A stretch of 22,639 nucleotides of DNA from positions 1-22,639 of the forward strand of contig JAGQXA010000379.1 of the NCBI GenBank assembly GCA_020436865.1, read 5' to 3'. Under the pieces are notes generated by a model. That model searched no databases. It was not told the DNA's origin and saw only the letters and a program-made list of their open reading frames with translations. The stretch comes from Saprospiraceae bacterium (GTDB taxonomy: Bacteria; Bacteroidota; Bacteroidia; Chitinophagales; Saprospiraceae). The position numbers and the translations under genes are program-made. This document shows, one piece after another, positions 1-5,738 of the stretch (the first letter of the stretch is position 1; every line of letters starts with the position of its first letter).

Positions 1-592
1 AGAAGACTGCGGCCAGCAACACGAAGATCGACCCATAGATGAAGGGATTGAACAGGATAGCCAAATGGTAGACGGGAAAGAACAGGCAGCCTGCGAACAC
101 GGCCTGCGCCAACACGAACGATTGAACGGTCAGGTGCTCCGCCAGGTTGTAGCGGGGGAAGAACAGGCGTGAGGGAAGGGCGAAGAACAGCACGTTCAGG
201 ATCCAGAAGAACTTGATGTTGCTGCGCAGGAACTTCCCGTACTCGTACCCGAACTGATAGGTTTCCAGGTTGCGGATGTCGGCGCCGAGGTCGATTGCGA
301 TGCTGTTCCGAAAGTAGTGATCCAGCAAGAGGTAGAGGCTGATGGCCAGCAGCAGATACTGCGCCGGCGGGAACACTCCCGCTCGTTTTCCGGCGAGGTA
401 GTCCGACACGGTGCGGCGCGGCGCCAGCGTGAGCTGCTTCCAATTGAAGAGCAGGCCGCGGTCGGCATTGGTCAGGCTTTGGAAGAATTGCGCCAGGATG
501 CCCGGGAGGGTCAGTCGCCCGACCCCGGCCTTTTGCCCGCATTCCGGACAAAAGGAGCCGGCGTACTCCGTTTGGCAGTTGAGACATTTCAT
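1..592 (-). CDS. DUF3667 family membrane protein, 3' end cut by window edge
   Basis: The first 197 codons of a minus-strand gene can be read; the stop lies beyond the left edge. The protein opens with MKCLNCQTEY and continues to FCPECGQK, so two CxxC pairs within the first 20 residues form a small zinc ribbon. An amphipathic region follows, with the stretch LTLAPRRTVSDYLAGKR that is typical of DUF3667 proteins. Several hydrophobic segments come next (around residues 75-90, 125-140 and 150-195), consistent with a multi-pass inner-membrane protein. The Met at 590-592 was chosen because it lies directly before the first Cys pair; no Shine-Dalgarno sequence is visible. The family is common in Bacteroidota and has no established function. 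It is divergent from the gene at 826. A CTTTGC element on the minus strand near 657-662 could be its -7 region, but this is weak. Family assignment is good; function is unknown. Confidence 0.8.
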   Translation of the reverse strand, partial: MKCLNCQTEYAGSFCPECGQKAGVGRLTLPGILAQFFQSLTNADRGLLFNWKQLTLAPRRTVSDYLAGKRAGVFPPAQYLLLAISLYLLLDHYFRNSIAIDLGADIRNLETYQFGYEYGKFLRSNIKFFWILNVLFFALPSRLFFPRYNLAEHLTVQSFVLAQAVFAGCLFFPVYHLAILFNPFIYGSIFVLLAAVF

Positions 593-638
593 GTGGATCA
601 GGGGTTGAATGGTTTCGCAATGATAATACTTCTGGTTG

Positions 639-717
639 AAAAGGTGATAGAGGGTTGCAAAGGTTACAGAGGTGGCAAAGGGAGAAAGGGAGGGGCGGCT
701 GACAGAAATCACCTTTT
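639..717. repeat. Inverted repeat and direct repeats in the divergent intergenic region
   Basis: The 233-nt gap between the two divergent genes holds a perfect 10-bp inverted repeat: AAAAGGTGAT at 639-648 and ATCACCTTTT at 708-717, 59 nt apart. Inside it lies a direct repeat, GGTTGCAAAGG (653-663) and GGTGGCAAAGG (671-681), with 10 of 11 matches and an 18-nt period. The arms are too far apart for a simple terminator, and both flanking genes point outward. Paired regulator sites or overlapping promoters are more likely. This is inference from position only. Confidence 0.4.
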
Positions 718-825
718 GACCGTAACAAATATCACTGCAATTCCGAAAGGCTTTACCGAGATTGAACTTTGACGAAGCCCACCTTTGCATGTCCTGCCGA
801 GATTTTTAAACTAACCGATCCAATC

Positions 826-2514
826 ATGAAAAAGCCATTTGCAATATTGCTATTGCCGGTGTTCTTGCTGTTGGGCGGTTTGCAATCCGTTCAGGCACAA
901 ACTGAAAAGGAGCTGCTCGCCCAACTCGAAGAAGCCGACTACCAGGCCATCGAGGCCCTGGTACTTTACCCCGAACCGACCCGTCAGGCCATTTTGGAGG
1001 CCTGTCTGCACCCCGAGGCCCTGATCAAACTGGAGAGTTTGCAGGAGAGTTCCAGCAAGTCGTTCCAGGAACTGCTGTCTGCTTACCCGCAGACGACCCA
1101 GGAAATGATCTGGGACCTCACCCGCTATCCCGACCTCCTTCCGCTGTTGATCAAGGAAGGCGCCGCCGCGGAAACCGAGCTGCGCAACCTGCTGGGCGAA
1201 TACCCTGAAGAGGTGCGCAATCGGGCCCTGCGCGCCCAGGCCGATCACTACTGGCTGCTGGTGGAAGTCGACCGCCTGCAACGCTCGGCCGACGCGGCCT
1301 TCAGTTCGCTGCTGCTGCAGTACGATCCCAAAACGCGCGACGCTCTGCGCGAACTGGTGGCCTTACCGGAAGTGCTGAGCATCCTGACCGACAACATCCG
1401 GCTGACGATCCTGGTCGGCGACGCCTACCGGCAAGATCCGGCCTGGGTGTGGCGAAAAGCCGATAGTCTGCACCTCGAAGTAGCCCGCCAGAATGCGGAA
1501 GAACTGGAAGACTGGAAAGCGAGTCTGACCAGCGATCCAACTGTTCAGGAAGAATTGCGCACGAGCGCCGAAGCCTATGCCAGCGAGTACGGCTACGACG
1601 ATCAGTACTACGACTACGACGACGCCTACTACGATGAAGCTACGGCCGACTATGTCGTGCATCAACACTATTACTACTACTACCCCTACTGGTTCGGCTA
1701 TCCGTACTGGTATGACTACCCGCGCTGGAGGCCCTTCCCGGTCTGGTATGAGTGGGGATTCTACTTCGGTCCGGGCAACACCGTCGTAGTGATCGGGTTC
1801 CCGTCGTATCACTTTACGCATTGGTATTTCTACCATCCACATCACCACTACCGGTATCCACACCTGTCGGCCCGCTTTGTAGATCACTACTACGGACATC
1901 GGCATTCGGGCAGCAGCATCACCACCACGGTAACGGTATGGCGCAAAGACAATCGCGAGGTGATTACCGACGAATGGCTGGCCGACCGCAACCACCGGGT
2001 GGAGCGCTTGCGCGAATACGGGCAGTTTGAGACGGAGCGCGAACGCTACAACGAACGCAATCCGACGAAACAGCTCAGCCAACGCGCCTATCTCGACAAG
2101 CACCCCAAACAGTACGCCGATCTGAACCGGGCCAACCAAGAACGCCGGACCACGGAACCCGGGCGCGTGATCGTTCCCCGCACCGAGCGACCGCCGGCGC
2201 AGCCCGACAAGCAACGCGAACCGGTAGTTCGTCCACCCGAACGTGAGCGCCAACCGACTGTGCGCCCTACTGACCGGCAGGTCGACCCTCGCAAGGATCA
2301 GCCACAGGATCGCGTGAGCCCGCCCACCCGGAAAGACGATCCTCCGCGCATCGACCGCGAAGTGGAAAGAGGGAAGGACTATCACCGCAACACCTGGGAG
2401 AAAGCCCGCCAGGAGCAGCCGCGGGTAAGTCCACCTACGCAGAAGCGCCCTACGACTACCACGCCGCCCAGATCGAAGACGAACCCGCCGAAGGAGAAAA
2501 AGCGGAAGGATTGA
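826..2514 (+). CDS. Exported Tyr/His-rich protein of unknown function
   Basis: This 562-residue protein starts with a clear signal peptide (MKKPFAILLL... ending VQAQ, about 25 residues). The Met at 826 was chosen over one at 769 because the signal peptide begins exactly there. Residues 25-240 are helical and contain recurring YP-centred units (LVLYPEPTRQ, LSAYPQTTQE, LGEYPEEVRN, LQYDPKTRDA), loosely like the repeats in DUF3300-type proteins. Residues 254-320 are extraordinarily rich in Tyr, Trp and Asp (DYYDYDDAYYDE, then YYYYYPYWFGYPYWYDYPRW). A His-rich stretch follows (about 326-361, with HPHHHYRYPH). The last 160 residues are a charged Pro/Arg/Lys tail with many RPP and PTRK-like elements and probably no stable fold. 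There is no T9SS domain and no lipobox. It probably acts in the periplasm or at the envelope. Function is not recognised; metal binding by the His/Tyr segment is only a guess. Confidence 0.8.
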   Translation: MKKPFAILLLPVFLLLGGLQSVQAQTEKELLAQLEEADYQAIEALVLYPEPTRQAILEACLHPEALIKLESLQESSSKSFQELLSAYPQTTQEMIWDLTRYPDLLPLLIKEGAAAETELRNLLGEYPEEVRNRALRAQADHYWLLVEVDRLQRSADAAFSSLLLQYDPKTRDALRELVALPEVLSILTDNIRLTILVGDAYRQDPAWVWRKADSLHLEVARQNAEELEDWKASLTSDPTVQEELRTSAEAYASEYGYDDQYYDYDDAYYDEATADYVVHQHYYYYYPYWFGYPYWYDYPRWRPFPVWYEWGFYFGPGNTVVVIGFPSYHFTHWYFYHPHHHYRYPHLSARFVDHYYGHRHSGSSITTTVTVWRKDNREVITDEWLADRNHRVERLREYGQFETERERYNERNPTKQLSQRAYLDKHPKQYADLNRANQERRTTEPGRVIVPRTERPPAQPDKQREPVVRPPERERQPTVRPTDRQVDPRKDQPQDRVSPPTRKDDPPRIDREVERGKDYHRNTWEKARQEQPRVSPPTQKRPTTTTPPRSKTNPPKEKKRKD

Positions 2515-2528
2515 AAGCGCTCCCGGCC

Positions 2529-2564
2529 TAAGTGATCCGATCAGTATACTGATCGGATCACTTA
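2529..2564. terminator. 36-bp perfect palindrome after the exported Tyr/His-rich gene
   Basis: Every base from 2529 to 2564 pairs with its mirror around the centre at 2546/2547 (core GATCAGTATACTGATC). It starts 15 nt after the stop codon of the upstream gene and lies between convergent genes. A long hairpin in this place is best read as a transcription terminator, possibly bidirectional. No strong T-tract follows, so Rho-independent action is not certain. Confidence 0.55.
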
Positions 2565-2675
2565 ATTCGAAAATTTCGGGCAGACCACCACTGACAGTTT
2601 GCGCGAAATCTGGACAGGCAGTTTTGGAGAAAAGAAATAAATTTGAATAAAAAGCGACTGATTGTCATGGCTTTA

Positions 2676-2717
2676 AGCGAAGAGCGGCCGTCGAATTTTC
2701 GACGGCCGCTCTTCGCT
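2676..2717. terminator. 20-bp stem, 2-nt loop hairpin overlapping the regulator's stop codon
   Basis: The arms AGCGAAGAGCGGCCGTCGAA (2676-2695) and its exact complement (2698-2717) are separated by TT only. The right arm includes two bases of the minus-strand stop codon (2716-2718), so the hairpin forms at the very 3' end of the hybrid regulator mRNA. It is probably that gene's terminator and may also block read-through from the left. No T-run follows on the minus strand. Confidence 0.6.
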
Positions 2718-5592
2718 ATGGCGATCTTTTTTGCCTCACTTCGCTGGGCAAGAGCCCGAAAAAGTCGCTGAAGCATTTCGAGAAGTAGGCCAGGCTGTTA
2801 AATCCCACCCGAAAGGCTACTTCGGAGGCGTTGCCGGCCCCTTTTTCCAGCAATTCCCGGGCACGCTGCAGGCGCATCTCGCGGATCAGTTCGTTCGGGC
2901 TCTTGCCGGTAAGCGCCTTCAGTTTGCGGTGCAGCTGACTGCGACTCATGCTGGCCGCCTGGGCGAGTTCGACCACGCTGAAGCTCTCCTCATCGAGGTT
3001 CTGTTCGATTGCCTGCAGGACGCCATGCAGAAACTGCTCGTCCAGTGAAGTGACGGCCACTTCGGAAGGTTTGAAAACGCGTTCGCCGCTGAATTTCTTT
3101 TGCAGCCTCTCTTGCCGTTCGATCAACGCCCGGATGCGTACGATCAGTTCACGCGTCTCAAAGGGCTTGGCCAGGTAGGCGTCGGCGCCGGTTTCCAGAC
3201 CCAGCAGTTTGTCTTCCTGCTCGGCCTTGGCCGTGAGCATCACGATGGGGATGTGGCTAGAGAGCGGATTTTCGCGCACTTCCCGGCACAATTCCACGCC
3301 GTCCATTTCGGGCATCATCAGGTCGGTGACGATCACGTCGGGCAAACGTTCCTGCGCCAGGGAAAGGCCCTCGCGGCCGTTTATAGCTTCCATGACCTGG
3401 AAATCACCGGCCAGCTGTTCGCGCACGTAATTTCGCAGATCGTCGTTGTCTTCGACGACGAGTACGACGTGCCGCTGATCTGCCGGCTTTTGATCTTCTT
3501 TGGCAGGCGCCAGCGGCTTTGGCGCCTGCCGGCTGGGGAGTTCGTGCAGAACAGGTTCTGTCGCCTGCTCGACGGCCGGATAAGCATTGCTCGAAATGGG
3601 TAGGGTTATGGAAAAAGAGGAACCCTCGTTTTCCCGGCTGCTCAGCTCGATCCGGCCGTGGTGCAATTCGACGAGCTCCTTGGTCAGCGCCAGTCCGATC
3701 CCGGTGCCGAAGGTCGATTGTTCGCTCCGGCGGATGCGGTAAAAGCGGTCGAAAATATGGGCCGCCTGATCGGGGGGTATCCCGATCCCATTGTCGGCGA
3801 CGCTGATCTCCACATCATTGCCGTCGGTAGCAACCTTCAGTTCCAGCTGGATCCAGCCCCCGTCGTGCGTGTATTTGAAGGCATTGGAGAGCAGGTTGTT
3901 CAGGATCTTTTCCAGCACCACCGGGTCGAACCAGGCAGGGAGCGGTTGTTCACTCACGGCGACCCGGTAGTCGATCTGCTTGCGCCGAGCGAGGCTTTCA
4001 AAGGCAAATCCGATCGAGCGGGTAAAGCGGGTCAAATCGCCCTCGTTCACCTGAAGCCGGGTATTGCCGCTCTCCAGTTTCGACAGGTCGAGCAGATCGT
4101 TGACGAGCGTCAGCAGGCGCCCGGCGTTGCGCCGGATGATGCGCAGGTATTTCTGGCGGTCACCTTTCAGGCTTCCCTCGAGCATTTGCTCGACCGGACT
4201 GATGATCAGGCTCAGGGGCGTACGAAATTCGTGGCTGATGTTGGCAAAGAAAGTGGACTTAAGCCGGTCCATTTCCCGGAGTTTTTCCGCCTCGTTGTGT
4301 TGGAGCTGCAACGCCAATTCGGCTTCTTTCTTCCGGAGCCGGTCGCGTTGACGCAGGTACAGCAGGGTCCCACCGACCAGAAGTATGGCCAGGATAGCAG
4401 CGATCAGTAGATTTTTCTGCCGGTTGGATTGCCGGGCAAGTTCGAGTTCCTTCCTGGCTAGCGCTTTTTCACTTTCCTCGTGTCGGTATTTGTTTTCCAG
4501 GGCCGCCATTTCTTCGAAGCGATCCTGCTCGGCGATGGTATCTTTCAGAGCACTGTGGAGCTGAAAATACTCATACGCGTTGCGGTAATTGCCCAAGCCG
4601 GCCGCCGCTTCGGCAAGCACGCCATAGGCCGACTTGCGCAGGGTCTGCGAGGTGGTGGCCTCGGCATGAGGTAAGGCCCGCAGCGCCTGGGCCTTGGCTT
4701 CGGCAAACCGGCCCAGCGTATTGTACACCCGACCCAGATTGTTGTAGACATTGGCCAGAAAATAGTCGTTGCCGAGCTGCTGGAGAGGCTCTACGGCTTC
4801 GGAAAAATAGGCCAGGGCCAGCTCAGGTTTTCCCCAGTCCAGATACGTGTAGCCGATGTTGTTCAAGGCCAATCCGATCCCGGTGAGGCTTTCGTACTTC
4901 CGACTGATCGCCAGATCCTTTTGCAGGTATTCCAGGCTTTTTTCAAAGTCGCCCATGTCGGAGTAGATGTTGCCCAAAAAGGAGTACGAGTACGACAGCT
5001 TTTTCTCATCGCCTAGTCTTTGCCGGATGTCGAGGGCGAGAAAGGCATACTTTAAGGCTTCATCCAGTTGGTCGGTGTTGTGGTACAACTCGCCGACCAG
5101 ACTGTATACTCTTGCCATTTCCAGCGAATCTTTCAGCATTTGGGCGATGGAAAGGCTGCGCAGGTAGTGGTCCATCGCCTCGCTGCTCCGGTCTTGTTCC
5201 GAATAACACTGACCCAGTTGCCGAAGCGTATAGCCCATGCGCATAGTGTCGCCTAATTTTTCGAAGGCCAGAAAAGAAGCCTCGTAAGCCTCGATGGCTT
5301 GCGGATATTCACTGACCATGCGGTGGTAGTCCGCCAGGAGGTTCTGGCCGTAGGCCAGTTCCGACAGCAACTGGTGCCGTGGCGCTTCCTCGATGATCTC
5401 CTCGGCGAGCTGACGCATGCGTTCGGGCTCGCGGTTCATGAGTTCGAAGGCCAGGTCGTACTTCAGGTTCAGGAGCGTTTTCGGGTCGGTTTCGGTCAGT
5501 AACTCCCGCTCGATGCTGTCGACCAGACTTTGCTGGGCCTGAGCCCAAAAGAATCCTCCTATCAATGCGATCGTCAAGTAGAACCGGATCAT
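2716..5592 (-). CDS. Hybrid two-component sensor kinase/response regulator with AraC-type DNA-binding domain
   Basis: This 958-residue protein combines a whole phosphorelay in one chain. In order: a signal peptide (MIRFYLTIALIGGFFWAQAQ), TPR repeats (about 25-370), one membrane segment (about 393-413), a coiled-coil linker, and HisKA with ISHEFRTPLSL (phospho-acceptor His454). Then come HATPase_c with N box (LLSNAFKYT) and G boxes (DNGIGIPPD, FGTGIGLAL), a receiver (about 707-825, VIVTDLMMPEMDG, acceptor Asp757) and a C-terminal AraC/HTH_18 domain (about 855-955). All key residues are present. The TPR region should be periplasmic, unlike Bacteroides HTCS regulators that use a beta-propeller sensor. 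The start at 5592 was preferred to 5658 because the signal peptide begins there. Regulators of this type usually control neighbouring genes; the divergent operon at 5739 is the obvious target. The inducing signal is unknown. Confidence 0.95.
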   Translation of the reverse strand: MIRFYLTIALIGGFFWAQAQQSLVDSIERELLTETDPKTLLNLKYDLAFELMNREPERMRQLAEEIIEEAPRHQLLSELAYGQNLLADYHRMVSEYPQAIEAYEASFLAFEKLGDTMRMGYTLRQLGQCYSEQDRSSEAMDHYLRSLSIAQMLKDSLEMARVYSLVGELYHNTDQLDEALKYAFLALDIRQRLGDEKKLSYSYSFLGNIYSDMGDFEKSLEYLQKDLAISRKYESLTGIGLALNNIGYTYLDWGKPELALAYFSEAVEPLQQLGNDYFLANVYNNLGRVYNTLGRFAEAKAQALRALPHAEATTSQTLRKSAYGVLAEAAAGLGNYRNAYEYFQLHSALKDTIAEQDRFEEMAALENKYRHEESEKALARKELELARQSNRQKNLLIAAILAILLVGGTLLYLRQRDRLRKKEAELALQLQHNEAEKLREMDRLKSTFFANISHEFRTPLSLIISPVEQMLEGSLKGDRQKYLRIIRRNAGRLLTLVNDLLDLSKLESGNTRLQVNEGDLTRFTRSIGFAFESLARRKQIDYRVAVSEQPLPAWFDPVVLEKILNNLLSNAFKYTHDGGWIQLELKVATDGNDVEISVADNGIGIPPDQAAHIFDRFYRIRRSEQSTFGTGIGLALTKELVELHHGRIELSSRENEGSSFSITLPISSNAYPAVEQATEPVLHELPSRQAPKPLAPAKEDQKPADQRHVVLVVEDNDDLRNYVREQLAGDFQVMEAINGREGLSLAQERLPDVIVTDLMMPEMDGVELCREVRENPLSSHIPIVMLTAKAEQEDKLLGLETGADAYLAKPFETRELIVRIRALIERQERLQKKFSGERVFKPSEVAVTSLDEQFLHGVLQAIEQNLDEESFSVVELAQAASMSRSQLHRKLKALTGKSPNELIREMRLQRARELLEKGAGNASEVAFRVGFNSLAYFSKCFSDFFGLLPSEVRQKRSP

Positions 5593-5640
5593 CTTAACTG
5601 CTTGTTTTTTTGCTTTGCCCAAATTAAGAATTATTCCAGG

Positions 5641-5672
5641 TTTGAAAGTGTACGTCAATAGCCCTAAATTGG
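5641..5672 (+). promoter_or_regulatory. Candidate Bacteroidota promoter for the dikinase/hydrolase operon
   Basis: TTTG at 5641-5644 is followed after 20 nt by TAAATTGG at 5665-5672. The Bacteroidota housekeeping consensus is TTTG, 19-21 nt, TAnnTTTG, so only one conserved base differs. Transcription would start near 5680, about 60 nt before the ATG at 5739. Found by eye; no experimental support. Confidence 0.4.
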
Positions 5673-5726
5673 GATGTATGGATTATGTGACCCCCGGCCG
5701 GTCGCTGCGTTTCAAGATCAATAGCC
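5655..5726. repeat. 9-nt direct repeat spaced 63 nt, candidate regulator sites
   Basis: TCAATAGCC occurs at 5655-5663 and again at 5718-5726, in the same orientation and exactly 63 nt apart, i.e. six turns of B-DNA. Both copies lie in the 146-nt gap between the hybrid AraC-type regulator and the divergent operon. AraC-family proteins commonly bind direct repeats on one helix face. The left copy sits just before the candidate -7 element. Confidence 0.4.
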
Positions 5727-5738
5727 AATATCACCTGT

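Noticed and set aside
1363..2385. 340-codon open frame on the minus strand
   Set aside because: Antisense to the Tyr/His-rich gene; the hydrophobic Val-rich stretches are the complement of Tyr/Asp/His codons, not real membrane segments.
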